In this document: positions 46,150 to 55,398 of the stretch, one piece after another
Position numbering within the stretch: the first letter of the stretch is position 1
How the letters are laid out: every line of letters starts with the position of its first letter
Assembly: GCA_002255935.1 (NCBI GenBank)
Contig: NKIO01000006.1
Span: 27,197 to 91,196, forward strand
DNA length: 64,000 nt
Source: Comamonadaceae bacterium PBBC2
Lineage (GTDB): Bacteria; Pseudomonadota; Gammaproteobacteria; Burkholderiales; Burkholderiaceae_C
Direction: 5' to 3'
Translations under genes and position numbers: made by a program
Notes under the pieces: generated by a model
Seen by the model: the letters and a program-made list of their open reading frames with translations, nothing else
Told to the model about the DNA's origin: nothing
Database searches by the model: none

Positions 46150-47007
46150 TTACTTGCCGTCTTGTTCGCGGTGGCGTTTGAGGGTGAGCCAGCGTTTGCC
46201 AAAGCTTTGGGCCAGTTGTTCGACCATGAAGACCGAACGGTGCTGCCCACCGGTGCAGCCAATGGCAACCGTCAGGTAGCTGCGGTGATCGCGCTCAATG
46301 GCAGGGATCCATTGCGCCAGAAATCCTTCAATTTGCAGCTGCATTTGCACAAATTCTTCGGACTGGCGCAGGTACTCTTGCACGGGCGCGTCCATCCCGG
46401 TCAGGGGGCGCAAAGCGCTTTCGTAGTGCGGGTTGGGCAGCATGCGCACGTCGAACACATAGTCGGCATCGGTCGGGATGCCGCGCTTGAAGGCAAACGA
46501 TTCGAACACCAAGGTCAATTGCGCAAACGGTGCGCTGACCATGGTTTTGACATAGGTTTGCAGCTGGGCCGAACGCAGCAAACTGGTGTCGATCACGTGG
46601 GCGCGTTCGCGCAGGTCAGATAACAATTCGCGCTCGAACGCGATGGTCTCGGCCAGGTCCTTGTCGTTTTGCGGTTTGTTGCCGCCCGACAGCGGGTGTT
46701 TGCGACGCGTCTCGGAATAGCGGCGCATGAGCGTGTCAGATGACGAGTCCAGAAACAGGGACTTCACCGTCATGCCCATGTCGCGCAAGATGGCCATTTG
46801 CTCGGGCATCAGGTGCAGCGAGTTGGCGCTGCGCACGTCGATGGCGATGGCCAAGCGTTCTTCTTTGTGCTGCTCTTCGAGCTTGACAAAGGGAATGAGC
46901 AACTCCGGCGGCAGGTTGTCCACGCAGTAGTAGCCGGCGTCTTCCAGGGCGTGCAGCGCCACCGATTTGCCGGAGCCGGACATGCCGGTGATCAGGATGA
47001 TGTCCAT
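46150..47007 (-). CDS. rapZ: RapZ-family nucleotide-binding RNase adapter
   Basis: 285 residues. Walker A is GMSGSGKS at ~8-15. The C-terminal half has [18 protein letters not shown] and the signature [11 protein letters not shown]. In E. coli RapZ guides RNase E to the GlmZ small RNA to control glmS; whether that role holds in betaproteobacteria is not visible here. The gene begins 2 nt after the recN stop, last in a nadK-recN-rapZ operon. Confidence 0.95.
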   Translation of the reverse strand: MDIILITGMSGSGKSVALHALEDAGYYCVDNLPPELLIPFVKLEEQHKEERLAIAIDVRSANSLHLMPEQMAILRDMGMTVKSLFLDSSSDTLMRRYSETRRKHPLSGGNKPQNDKDLAETIAFERELLSDLRERAHVIDTSLLRSAQLQTYVKTMVSAPFAQLTLVFESFAFKRGIPTDADYVFDVRMLPNPHYESALRPLTGMDAPVQEYLRQSEEFVQMQLQIEGFLAQWIPAIERDHRSYLTVAIGCTGGQHRSVFMVEQLAQSFGKRWLTLKRHREQDGK

Positions 47008-47009
47008 GT

Positions 47010-48665
47010 TCAGCCTTGCGGGTCGCCCAGCATTTCGCGGGCATGGGCCAAGGTGGTGGCCGAGAGTTTTTCGCCGCCCAGCATGCGGGCGATTTCGCTG
47101 ACACGCTCTTCTCCGCCGATGGCGCGCACCTGGCTGCTGACCTGACCTTGGGCCGCAGCTTTGCTGACCAACAAGTGGTGGTCGGCGCAGGCGGCCACCT
47201 GGGGCAGGTGGGTCACGGCCAGCACTTGGCGGTGTTGGCCCAGTTGTTTCATGAGGCGGCCCACCGTCTCGGCCACAGCGCCGCCCACGCCGGAGTCGAC
47301 CTCGTCAAAAATCAAAGTACCGGCTTCGCCCAGCTCGCTGGTGGTGACCGCAATGGCCAGCGCGATGCGCGAGAGCTCGCCGCCCGAGGCGACTTTGCCC
47401 ACGGGGCGCGGTGTGCTGCCCTCATGGCCAGCAACCAAAAAGCTGACTTCTTCCAGACCGTGCTGGGCAGGCGACGCCAGGGTTTGCAGGCTCACTTCAA
47501 AACGGCCACCTTGCATGCCCAGCTGCTGCATGGCGGCGGTGACCGACTTGGCCAAAGGCTTGGCGGCTTTTTGGCGTTGTGCCGAGACTTGCTGTGCAGC
47601 TTGCAGGCAGGCGCGGTGCGCGGCTTGCTCGGCTTTTTGCAGTGCGTCCAAATCGGCTGCGGCATCCAGACGGGCCAGGTCGTCGCGCCATTGGATCAGC
47701 ACCTGGGGCAACTCGTCGGGGGTCTTTTTGTAGCGGCGGGCCAGCGACAGCCACAGGCCCATGCGCTCGTCGAGCTCGGCCAGTGTCTGTGGGTCCAGAT
47801 CGGTCTTGCGCAGGTAGGTGTGCAGACTGTGGGCCACGTCTTCGGCCTGGGCTTGGGCCGACAGCAGCACGTCGGCCAGGGCGTTGAATTCGGGCTCCAC
47901 ATGGCCGAGCGCTTGCAGGCTCTGGATGGCGCGGGACAGCTGGCGCAGGGCGCCGCCTTCGTCGTCGCCCTCCAGCAGCACGGTCGCCTCGTTGGCCGCG
48001 TCCATCAAGGCTTGTGCGTTGGCCAAGCGGCTGTGTTGGGTGCTGATGTCTTCCCATTCGCCTGCGGCGGGCTTGAGCTTGTCGAGCTCGCCAATCTGCC
48101 AGGCCAGGCGTTCGCGTTCGTTGGCCAGAGTGCTTTGGGCTTGCTGTGCATCGGCCAGGGTTTGCTGGGCCAGTCGCCAGGCATGCCAGGCGGCTTTGAG
48201 CGGGCGGGTGTCGATGCTGGCATAAGCGTCGAGCAAGCCACGCACCGCGTCGGGTCGGGTCAGGCTTTGCCAAGCGTGTTGGCCGTGGATGTCCAGCAAT
48301 TTTTCGCCCAACTCGCGCAGCTGCGTGGCGGTGGCGGGGCTGCCGTTGATCCAGGCGCGGCTTTTGCCGCTGGTGTCCACGGTGCGGCGCAAAAGCAGGG
48401 TGGCATCGTTTTCAAAACCGGCTTCTTGCAGCCATGCGGCTATGGCGGGTGTGGGCTCGAACTCGGCGCAGACCTCGCAGCGGCTGGCGCCTTCGCGCAC
48501 CACGCTGGTTTCAGCCCGTGCACCCAGGGCCAGCTGTAAGGCGTCAATGAGGATGGATTTGCCGGCACCGGTCTCGCCCGTCAGGACGCCAAAACCGGTG
48601 TTCAGGTCCAGTTCCAGTTCGTGCACGATCACAAAATCGCGCAGGGTGATGTGCGTCAGTGCCAC
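47010..48665 (-). CDS. recN: DNA repair protein RecN (SMC-like ATPase)
   Basis: 551 residues. Walker A GETGAGKS is at ~30-37. A central coiled coil (~150-360) is rich in Ala, Gln and Leu. The C-terminal ABC signature region ([17 protein letters not shown]) precedes Walker [12 protein letters not shown]. RecN holds broken DNA ends during recombination repair. It starts 3 nt after nadK stops. Confidence 0.97.
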   Translation of the reverse strand: MALTHITLRDFVIVHELELDLNTGFGVLTGETGAGKSILIDALQLALGARAETSVVREGASRCEVCAEFEPTPAIAAWLQEAGFENDATLLLRRTVDTSGKSRAWINGSPATATQLRELGEKLLDIHGQHAWQSLTRPDAVRGLLDAYASIDTRPLKAAWHAWRLAQQTLADAQQAQSTLANERERLAWQIGELDKLKPAAGEWEDISTQHSRLANAQALMDAANEATVLLEGDDEGGALRQLSRAIQSLQALGHVEPEFNALADVLLSAQAQAEDVAHSLHTYLRKTDLDPQTLAELDERMGLWLSLARRYKKTPDELPQVLIQWRDDLARLDAAADLDALQKAEQAAHRACLQAAQQVSAQRQKAAKPLAKSVTAAMQQLGMQGGRFEVSLQTLASPAQHGLEEVSFLVAGHEGSTPRPVGKVASGGELSRIALAIAVTTSELGEAGTLIFDEVDSGVGGAVAETVGRLMKQLGQHRQVLAVTHLPQVAACADHHLLVSKAAAQGQVSSQVRAIGGEERVSEIARMLGGEKLSATTLAHAREMLGDPQG

Positions 48666-48668
48666 GGC

Positions 48669-49562
48669 TCAGTCGCCCCCGTTCCAGTGCATTTTCTTGC
48701 GCAGGGTGTCAAAGTAATTCCAGCCCTCGGGGTGCAAAAACCGCACCGTGTGCTCGGATCGTTTGACGATGATCCGGTCGCCCAGGGTCAGGTCGGCCAG
48801 CGATTGCATGTCGAAATTGGCGCTCACATAGCGCCCGGCCACGATCTCGATGCTGATCTCGGACGACTCGGGCAGCACGATGGGACGGTTGGACAAAGTG
48901 TGCGGCGCAATCGGGGCCATGACCCAGCCGCCAATGGCCGGGTGCATCAGGGGGCCACCCACCGACAGGGAGTACGCAGTCGACCCTGTGGGCGTGGCAA
49001 TGATCAAGCCATCGGCCCGCTGGTTGGACACAAAGCGGCCATCGACTTCGACGCGCAGCTCCACCATGCCCGAGGTGCCGCCGCGGTTGACGACCACATC
49101 GTTCATGGCCAAGGCGCTGAAGACACTGCGCTGGTCGCGCAGCACATCGGCTTGCAGCAAGCTGCGGTCTTCGGTCTGGTAGTGGCCTTGCAGCATGGGC
49201 CGCAAGAAGTCTTGGTAGGTTTGCAGGGGAATGTCGGTGATGAAGCCCAGACGCCCCTGGTTGATGCCCATCAGCGGCAGGTTGTAGCGGGCCATCTGCC
49301 GGCCAATGCCCAGCATGGTGCCGTCGCCGCCAATTACCAAGCCCAAATCGCACTGGGTGCCAATGGCGTTCATGTCCAGCATGGGGTACTGGTTCAGTCC
49401 GGTGTGCAGGGCGGTTTCCCGGTCCAGCACCACGTCGCAGCCTTGGCGGGTCAGGAACTGGGCGACGTCGTCCAAAGCCCGGCGTGAACTCTCCAGTGCA
49501 CCGCCTTGGGTGGTCGTGTGGTACTTGCCAAACAGCGCAACGTGACGGAATTGGGATCTCAT
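48669..49562 (-). CDS. nadK: NAD kinase
   Basis: 297 residues from ATG 49562 ([15 protein letters not shown]); the TTG six bases upstream is less likely. It phosphorylates NAD to NADP. Seen: the GGDGT active-site motif in [21 protein letters not shown], the NDVVVNRG block, and the C-terminal [21 protein letters not shown]. No Shine-Dalgarno precedes the ATG, and the start lies only 28 bp from the divergent hrcA start. Confidence 0.97.
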   Translation of the reverse strand: MRSQFRHVALFGKYHTTTQGGALESSRRALDDVAQFLTRQGCDVVLDRETALHTGLNQYPMLDMNAIGTQCDLGLVIGGDGTMLGIGRQMARYNLPLMGINQGRLGFITDIPLQTYQDFLRPMLQGHYQTEDRSLLQADVLRDQRSVFSALAMNDVVVNRGGTSGMVELRVEVDGRFVSNQRADGLIIATPTGSTAYSLSVGGPLMHPAIGGWVMAPIAPHTLSNRPIVLPESSEISIEIVAGRYVSANFDMQSLADLTLGDRIIVKRSEHTVRFLHPEGWNYFDTLRKKMHWNGGD

Positions 49563-49578
49563 GCGCAAATTACATCAT

Positions 49579-49584
49579 TAAAAT
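49579..49584 (+). promoter_or_regulatory. hrcA: Candidate -10 of a leaderless hrcA transcript
   Basis: TAAAAT lies 6 bp before the hrcA ATG, so transcription from it would start at or next to the start codon. No Shine-Dalgarno is visible upstream of the ATG, and a good -35 at 17 bp is not seen. Confidence 0.35.
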
Positions 49585-49590
49585 GACCGC

Positions 49591-50595
49591 ATGCTCGACG
49601 ACCGTGCCAAGTTATTGCTCAAAGCCCTGGTGGAACGCTACATTGCGGACGGCCAACCGGTGGGCTCGCGCACGCTCTCCAAAGCTTCGGGGCTGGACCT
49701 GTCGCCCGCCACCATCCGCAACGTGATGGCCGACCTGGAAGAGTTGGGCCTGATCGCCAGCCCGCACACCTCGGCCGGGCGCATCCCGACCACGCGCGGC
49801 TACCGCTTGTTTGTGGACACCATGCTGACGGTGGACCGCACGGGCTTGCAAGCGCCGGCGCTCACGCCCGATCAACCCCAAAAAGTCATCGCCAGCGCGG
49901 CCAATTTGCTGTCGAGCCTGTCCCAGTTTGTGGGCGTGGTCATGGCGCCCAAGCGGGCCTCGGTCTTCAGGCACATCGAATTTTTGCGCCTGTCTGAGCG
50001 TCGCTTGCTGGTGATCATCGTCTCGCCCGAAGGCGATGTGCAAAACCGCATCCTGTTCACCGAGACCGATTACTCGCAAAGCCAGCTGATCGAGACCTCC
50101 AATTACCTCAACACGCATTACGCCGGCATGGCCATCGAGCAGGTGCGCAGCCGTGTGCAGCAAGAGCTGGTCAGCCTGCAGGGCGAGATCGCCACCTTGA
50201 TGCAAGCGGCCGTGCAGGTCAGCTCGGAAGCCATGGCCAACGACCACAACGAAGTGGTCATCTCGGGCGAGCGCAATTTGCTGTCGGTGAGCGATTTTTC
50301 GGGTGACATGGGGCATTTGCGCCGGGCCTTTGATTTGTTCGAGCAAAAGACCCAGCTCATGCGCTTGCTGGATGTGTCGAGCCAGGCAGAAGGCGTGCGC
50401 ATCTACATTGGCGGCGAAAGCCAGATCGTGCCCATGCAGGAGCTGTCGGTGGTCAGCTCGCCCTACGAGGTGGACGGCCAAATTGTGGGCACCTTGGGCG
50501 TGATCGGCCCGACCCGCATGCCCTATGACCGCATGATCCAAATCGTCAACATCACCTCGCGCTTGGTCAGCAACGCGCTGAGCCAGTCCAAATAA
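49591..50595 (+). CDS. hrcA: Heat-inducible transcription repressor HrcA
   Basis: 334 residues. The N-terminal winged helix contains [19 protein letters not shown] and [17 protein letters not shown], followed by [12 protein letters not shown], all typical of HrcA. The C-terminal half is the GAF-like domain, with [13 protein letters not shown] near the end. HrcA represses groESL and dnaK operons through CIRCE elements; none is present in the short nadK-hrcA gap, so self-repression from there is not supported. Confidence 0.97.
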   Translation: MLDDRAKLLLKALVERYIADGQPVGSRTLSKASGLDLSPATIRNVMADLEELGLIASPHTSAGRIPTTRGYRLFVDTMLTVDRTGLQAPALTPDQPQKVIASAANLLSSLSQFVGVVMAPKRASVFRHIEFLRLSERRLLVIIVSPEGDVQNRILFTETDYSQSQLIETSNYLNTHYAGMAIEQVRSRVQQELVSLQGEIATLMQAAVQVSSEAMANDHNEVVISGERNLLSVSDFSGDMGHLRRAFDLFEQKTQLMRLLDVSSQAEGVRIYIGGESQIVPMQELSVVSSPYEVDGQIVGTLGVIGPTRMPYDRMIQIVNITSRLVSNALSQSK

Positions 50596-50630
50596 GCGCC
50601 TTCAGGCCCACTACAATCAGCGCTTCGGTT

Positions 50631-50707
50631 GGGGCGATAGCTCAGTTGGTTAGAGCAGAGGACTCATAATCCTTTGGTCCACGGTTCAAGTCCGTGTCGC
50701 CCTACCA
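50631..50707 (+). tRNA. tRNA with CAT anticodon (elongator Met or Ile2)
   Basis: 77 nt with encoded CCA. Acceptor GGGGCGA/TCGCCCT (one G-T pair), anticodon stem AGGA/TCCT region with loop CTCATAA, T-arm CACGG-TTCAAGT-CCGTG. The loop gives CAT. The variable and T-loop bases resemble Ile2, whose C34 becomes lysidine, about as much as elongator Met. TACAAT at 50612-50617 could be its -10. Confidence 0.93.
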
Positions 50708-50727
50708 TTTCCTACTTTCTCAATGCC

Positions 50728-51747
50728 TCATGCGCCCAATTCTTGGGCCGCAGGCAACACCCCCAAAGTCGTTGTAATCCCCCGCGCCTGGCAAATGGCA
50801 TCGACCGTGGCCAAAGCTGTGGCCTCAGCGGCCATCACGGTGAGCAGCATCAAATCGGGCGCGGATGTTTCGGCGCCAGTGGCCAATGCAAACAAGGTGT
50901 CGCCATCCAGCGTGGTGTGGGCAGGGCGGATGCTGCGGGCCAGCCCGTCGTGGGCGCTGATGGCCAAGCGTTTGGCTTGCGCTTTGCTCAAGGTGGCGTT
51001 GGTGGCGATCACGCCGATGGTGGTGTTGGTGCCAGGCATCGGGCGTGTGCTGCGCTCACCACGCAGCAATGCCGCTTGGGTGTCGAGCAGGCTTTGGCCG
51101 TCTGCCGTGCGGGCGCCTGCGATGACCTGTCCGGTGGCCGGGTCCAGCACATCGCCAATGGCATTGCAAGCCACCATCGCGCCGACCACCCACGGCCCCA
51201 CGCGCACACTGGCGTTGCCGATGCCGCCTTTCATGGCGCGGTCCAGGCCAAACAGTTTGCCCACACTGGCCCCTGCGCCTGCGCCCACATTGCCTGCGGC
51301 GGGCATGTCGCTGTTTGCCGCTTGGCAGGCTGCATAGCCGGCGTCCGCATCGGGTCGAATGTCGGCTTGGTCGCCCGGGCGCACCACGGGCAAGTCGAAC
51401 AGCACGGCGGCGGGCACGATGGGCACGCGGCCGTAGCCGGTTTCAAAGCCGATGCCGTGTTCATCCAGCCAGCGCATCACGCCACTGGCCGCGTCCAGCC
51501 CAAAGGCGCTGCCGCCGCTGAGCAAAACGGCGTGCACCTTCTCAACCAAGTTGGACGGATCGAGCAGATCGGTCTCGCGTGTACCGGGGGCGGCGCCCCG
51601 CACATCGACCGCGCCCACGGCACCTTGTGGGGCCAGCACGACCGAGCAGCCGGTCAGGCGCTGGCTGTGCGTGAAATGGCCCACTTGCAGGCCTGGCACG
51701 TCCACGATGGAGCCGGTGGCGGTGTTTACAATCTTTGGCGATGTCAT
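50728..51747 (-). CDS. P1 (S58/DmpA-type) N-terminal-nucleophile peptidase
   Basis: 339 residues from ATG 51747 (MTSPKIVNTATG); longer readings run into the divergent promoter. Family features: VPGLQVGHFT near the N-terminus, the block LLSGGSAFGLDAASGVMRWL, a Gly/Ala-rich segment, and GGIGNASVRVG, where self-cleavage before the Ser would create the nucleophile of beta-aminopeptidases and D-aminopeptidases. NylC-type hydrolases are related, so the substrate cannot be named. The gene is transcribed away from a peptide ABC transporter, which suggests work on imported small peptides. Confidence 0.88.
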   Translation of the reverse strand: MTSPKIVNTATGSIVDVPGLQVGHFTHSQRLTGCSVVLAPQGAVGAVDVRGAAPGTRETDLLDPSNLVEKVHAVLLSGGSAFGLDAASGVMRWLDEHGIGFETGYGRVPIVPAAVLFDLPVVRPGDQADIRPDADAGYAACQAANSDMPAAGNVGAGAGASVGKLFGLDRAMKGGIGNASVRVGPWVVGAMVACNAIGDVLDPATGQVIAGARTADGQSLLDTQAALLRGERSTRPMPGTNTTIGVIATNATLSKAQAKRLAISAHDGLARSIRPAHTTLDGDTLFALATGAETSAPDLMLLTVMAAEATALATVDAICQARGITTTLGVLPAAQELGA

Positions 51748-51790
51748 GTCGAACTCGTGTTGTCGGCGGTCATTTATCTTAGGCGAGAGC

Positions 51791-52753
51791 GTGTCATTAT
51801 TTATTCTCAGACGACTGATCAGTTTTGCACTGACCCTGGTGGCCACCTCGGTCATCGTGTTTGCCGTGCTGGAGCTGTTGCCGGGCAATGCGGCGCAAGT
51901 CATTTTGGGCGAGACCGCCACCGCTGAATCGATTGCGGCGATGGAAGAAAAATTGGGCTTGGACCAGCCCGCACCCTTGCGCTATGCCCGCTGGATGGGC
52001 GGCTTGCTCCAAGGGCAAACCGGCCTCAGCATCTCTTATGACACCCCCACCGCCGAGCTCATGGCCGAGCGCATGCAGGTCACATTGCCCTTGGCGGTGA
52101 TGGCCATGGCGCTGACGGTGGCGCTGGCGCTGGCCGTCGGCATTTATGCGGCCTCTCAACAAAACAAGGTGGGCGATGTGGGCGTGATGACGCTCAGCCA
52201 GCTGGGGCTGGCCATCCCCAACTTCTGGCTGGCGATCTTGCTGATCTTGCTGTTTGCGGTGCACCTGCAGTGGGTGAGTGCGGGCGGCTTTCCGGGTTGG
52301 ACCGAAGACAGCGGCGGTGGCGTGTGGCCCGCTGTGGCAGCCTTGCTCTTGCCGGCCATGGCGCTGGCGGCGGTGCAGACAGCCATCCTCACACGGGTCA
52401 CGCGCTCGGCGGTGCTGGACACCCTGCGCGAAGACTTTGTGCGCACGGCCCGTGCCAAAGGCTTGTCGCGGCGACAGGTCTTGTGGGGCCATGTGCTGCG
52501 CAACGCCATGATCCCGGTGCTGACGGTGATGGGTTTGCAGTTTGGCAACCTGATCACCAGCGCCATCGTGATTGAGAACGTGTTTGTGCTGCCCGGCATC
52601 GGGCGGCTGATTTTTCAGGCCATTGCCAACCGCGACCTGATCGTGGTGCGCGACGTGGTCATGCTGCTGTCGGCCTTGGTGATCTTGATCAACTTCGCCA
52701 TCGACGTGCTCTATGCTTGGATCGATCCGCGGCTCAAGGTGGCCCATGGCTGA
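51791..52753 (+). CDS. Peptide ABC transporter permease (DppB/OppB type)
   Basis: 320 residues from GTG 51791 (SLFILRRLISFALTLVATSV); an in-frame ATG at 51746 adds an unlikely Cys-rich head. There are six predicted membrane helices. The DppB N-terminal pattern LPGNAAQVILG is present, and the EAA-type loop for the ATPases appears as DFVRTARAKGLSRRQVLWGHVLRNAMIPVLTV. First gene of a five-gene operon; it overlaps the next gene by 8 bp. Confidence 0.93.
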   Translation: MSLFILRRLISFALTLVATSVIVFAVLELLPGNAAQVILGETATAESIAAMEEKLGLDQPAPLRYARWMGGLLQGQTGLSISYDTPTAELMAERMQVTLPLAVMAMALTVALALAVGIYAASQQNKVGDVGVMTLSQLGLAIPNFWLAILLILLFAVHLQWVSAGGFPGWTEDSGGGVWPAVAALLLPAMALAAVQTAILTRVTRSAVLDTLREDFVRTARAKGLSRRQVLWGHVLRNAMIPVLTVMGLQFGNLITSAIVIENVFVLPGIGRLIFQAIANRDLIVVRDVVMLLSALVILINFAIDVLYAWIDPRLKVAHG

Positions 52754-53588
52754 ACAAGGCTTTTGGTCACGCGCCCGGCGACACCCCAGCTTTGTGGCGG
52801 GCGGGTGCATGGTGGCTTGGCTGATTTTGAGCGCACTGCTGTCGCTGTTGTGGTCGCCTTACCCGGTGGGCGACATCGACATTCCGAACAAACTGGCCTC
52901 GCCCAGCGCCACGCATTGGCTGGGCACCGACAGCCTGGGCCGCGACATCGCCTCTTTGCTCTTGGTGGGCAGCCAGAACTCCTTGCTGGTGGGCTTCATC
53001 GCGGTGGGCATTGGTTTGGGCGCGGGCGTGCCGCTGGGCTTGCTGGCGGCGGCGCGGCGCGGCTGGGTGGATGAACTGATCATGCGGGCGGCAGACTTCA
53101 CATTTGCTTTTCCTGCGCTGCTGTCGGCCATCATGCTGACGGCCATTTACGGGCCCGGTTTGGTGGTCAGCATTGTGGCGATCGGTATTTTCAACATCCC
53201 GGTGTTCGCACGCATCACGCGCGGGGCAGCGCAGGCGGTGTGGTCGCGCGACTATTGCACTGCGGCGCGTGCGGCCGGCAAGGGCCCTTGGCGCATCACC
53301 TTCGACCATGTGCTGCCCAACATCGCGAGTGTTCTCATCGTGCAAGCGACCATTCAATTTGCGATTGCCATCTTGGCCGAGGCGGCTTTGTCTTATTTGG
53401 GCTTGGGCACTCAGCCGCCACAGGCCAGCTGGGGCCGCATGCTCAACGAGGCGCAATCGCAAATGTTCCAAGCGCCGCTGTTGGCGGTTTACCCCGGCGT
53501 GGCCATTGCTTTGGCGGTGTTGGGCCTGAACCTCATGGGCGATGGCTTGCGCGATTTGCTTGACCCCCGATTGGCCAGACAACGATGA
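52746..53588 (+). CDS. Peptide ABC transporter permease (DppC/OppC type)
   Basis: 280 residues from ATG 52746 inside the end of the previous gene. It has the DppC N-terminal helix, then HWLGTDSLGRDIAS, a hallmark of this permease class, and the EAA loop YCTAARAAGKGPWRITFDHVLPN. The C-terminus LMGDGLRDLLDPRL is typical. It pairs with the DppB-like permease to form the channel and overlaps the next gene in ATGA. Confidence 0.94.
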   Translation: MAEQGFWSRARRHPSFVAGGCMVAWLILSALLSLLWSPYPVGDIDIPNKLASPSATHWLGTDSLGRDIASLLLVGSQNSLLVGFIAVGIGLGAGVPLGLLAAARRGWVDELIMRAADFTFAFPALLSAIMLTAIYGPGLVVSIVAIGIFNIPVFARITRGAAQAVWSRDYCTAARAAGKGPWRITFDHVLPNIASVLIVQATIQFAIAILAEAALSYLGLGTQPPQASWGRMLNEAQSQMFQAPLLAVYPGVAIALAVLGLNLMGDGLRDLLDPRLARQR

Positions 53589-54574
53589 CCCTCGCTTTGT
53601 TGGATGTGAAAGACCTGCGCGTGGGCTTGCCCACGGCGCGGGGCTGGGCGCAGGCTTTGCGCGGCGTGTCCTTCACCATGGCCAAAGGTCAAACCCTGGG
53701 CCTGATTGGTGAGAGCGGTTGTGGCAAATCGCTGACCGCTTTGGCTCTGATGGGGCTGCTGCCCGAGCGGGCCGAGGTCAGCGGTTCCATGCGCCTGAAT
53801 GGCACGGAGCTGGTGGGCATGCCCGAGCCGCAGCTGTGTCAGCTGCGCGGTGCCCGCATGGCCATGATTTTTCAGGAGCCGATGACGGCGCTCAACCCTT
53901 TGCACCCGATCTGGAAACAGATCGCAGAGCCCTTGTGCTTGCACCAAAACATGGGTGCGGCTCAGGCCAAAGCCCGTGCGCTGGCGCTGCTCGAGCGCGT
54001 GCAATTGCCCCGCGCCCGCGAGCGGCTGGAGGCTTATCCGCACCAGTTGTCCGGCGGACAAAGGCAAAGGGTGATGATCGCCATCGCGCTGTCTTGCGGG
54101 CCTGACTTGCTGATCGCCGATGAACCCACCACGGCGCTGGATGTGACGGTCCAAAAAGAAGTGCTGGCGCTGATCCAGCAACTGGTGCGCGAAGAGAGCA
54201 TGGGTTTGCTCTTGATCAGCCACGACTTGGGCCTGATGCAAGACCAGGTCGAGCGCGTGATGGTGATGTACGGCGGCGCGGTGGTCGAAAGCGCATCCAC
54301 CTCCGAATTGTTCGCACACCGGGCGCACCCCTACACGCAGGGCTTGTTTGCCGCGCGACCCCGACTGGGCCTGTCCCGTGGCACCCGTTTGACCACCATT
54401 GCCGGCAGCGTGCCCGATCTGGTGGACTTGCCCCAAGGCTGCAGCTTTGCAGAGCGCTGCCCCAAGGTGGCGGCCGCTTGCCGCGAGGCGAGTCCTGACG
54501 TGCTGACGCTCGCGCCTGAACTGCCGAGCGCTTTCGTGCACCAAGTGCGTTGTCCACGTTGGAGCCTGCCATGA
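53585..54574 (+). CDS. Peptide ABC transporter ATP-binding protein (DppD type)
   Basis: 329 residues. Walker A GESGCGKS at ~42-49, Q-loop in MIFQEPMTALNP, signature LSGGQRQRV, Walker B LLIADEPTTALD, switch His in LLISHDLG. The C-terminal oligopeptide-transporter extension contains a Cys cluster (GCSFAERCP...AACREASPD...VRCPRW). Start and stop both overlap the neighbouring genes by 4 bp. Confidence 0.95.
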   Translation: MTLALLDVKDLRVGLPTARGWAQALRGVSFTMAKGQTLGLIGESGCGKSLTALALMGLLPERAEVSGSMRLNGTELVGMPEPQLCQLRGARMAMIFQEPMTALNPLHPIWKQIAEPLCLHQNMGAAQAKARALALLERVQLPRARERLEAYPHQLSGGQRQRVMIAIALSCGPDLLIADEPTTALDVTVQKEVLALIQQLVREESMGLLLISHDLGLMQDQVERVMVMYGGAVVESASTSELFAHRAHPYTQGLFAARPRLGLSRGTRLTTIAGSVPDLVDLPQGCSFAERCPKVAAACREASPDVLTLAPELPSAFVHQVRCPRWSLP

Positions 54575-55398
54575 GCGTGGCACCCTTGCTCGAAGTGCGT
54601 CACCTGAGCCGGCGCTTTGACTTGCCGCGTGCAGGGTTGTGGTCTGCGCCCGCGCATTTGCAGGCCTTGTCGGATGTGAGCTTCACCTTGCATGCGGGCA
54701 AAAGTCTGGGCGTGGTGGGCGAGTCGGGCTCGGGCAAATCCACTTTGGCGCGGCTGGTGATGGCGCTGGACCAGCCCAGTGCAGGCCAAATATTGATGAA
54801 TGGCGTGGACTTGCACGCCTTGAGCGCGGCCGACTTGCGCCTGGCACGCAGCGGTTTTCAGATGGTGTTTCAGGACCCTTATGGTTCGCTGGATCCGCGG
54901 CAGCTGGTGTGGCGCATCGTGGCCGAGCCCCTGGCGTCTTTGCATGCGGGTAAGGCATTGAGCCGCGCCGAGCTGCGGGAGCGGGCCGCGCAAGCCTTGC
55001 ATGAAGTCGGTCTGCGCAGCGGCGATCTGGACAAGTACCCGCACGAGTTTTCGGGCGGGCAGCGCCAACGCATCGCGATCGCGCGGGCCTTGATCACGCG
55101 ACCTGCCTTGATCGTGGCCGATGAGCCGGTCAGTGCGCTCGATGTGTCGGTGCAGGCCCAAGTCCTTAATTTGATGATGGATTTGCAGGACCGCTATGGA
55201 CTGAGTTATTTGTTTGTCAGCCATGATTTGGCGGTGGTGAACTTGATGTGTGACGATGTGCTGGTGTTGCAGTCGGGCCACGTGGTGGAACATGCAGCGG
55301 CCGAGCATATTTTTAATGGCCCGAAACACCCCTACACTCGGGCCTTGTTATCGGCGGTTCCCGGTCATGGGAGCGGCCCCATTGAGGAGATTTCATGA
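54571..55398 (+). CDS. Peptide ABC transporter ATP-binding protein (DppF type)
   Basis: 275 residues from ATG 54571, which overlaps the previous stop (ATGA). Walker A GESGSGKS, Q-loop VFQDPYGSLDPR, signature FSGGQRQRIA, Walker B LIVADEPVSALD, switch His in FVSHDLAV. It lacks the Cys-bearing C-terminal extension of its partner, ending soon after HPYTRALLSAVP, somewhat short for DppF. It forms the ATPase heterodimer with the DppD-like subunit. Confidence 0.95.
   Translation: MSVAPLLEVRHLSRRFDLPRAGLWSAPAHLQALSDVSFTLHAGKSLGVVGESGSGKSTLARLVMALDQPSAGQILMNGVDLHALSAADLRLARSGFQMVFQDPYGSLDPRQLVWRIVAEPLASLHAGKALSRAELRERAAQALHEVGLRSGDLDKYPHEFSGGQRQRIAIARALITRPALIVADEPVSALDVSVQAQVLNLMMDLQDRYGLSYLFVSHDLAVVNLMCDDVLVLQSGHVVEHAAAEHIFNGPKHPYTRALLSAVPGHGSGPIEEIS

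Noticed and set aside
49563-49590. CIRCE operator for HrcA
   Set aside because: No TTAGCACTC-N9-GAGTGCTAA or close variant is present in the short nadK-hrcA gap.
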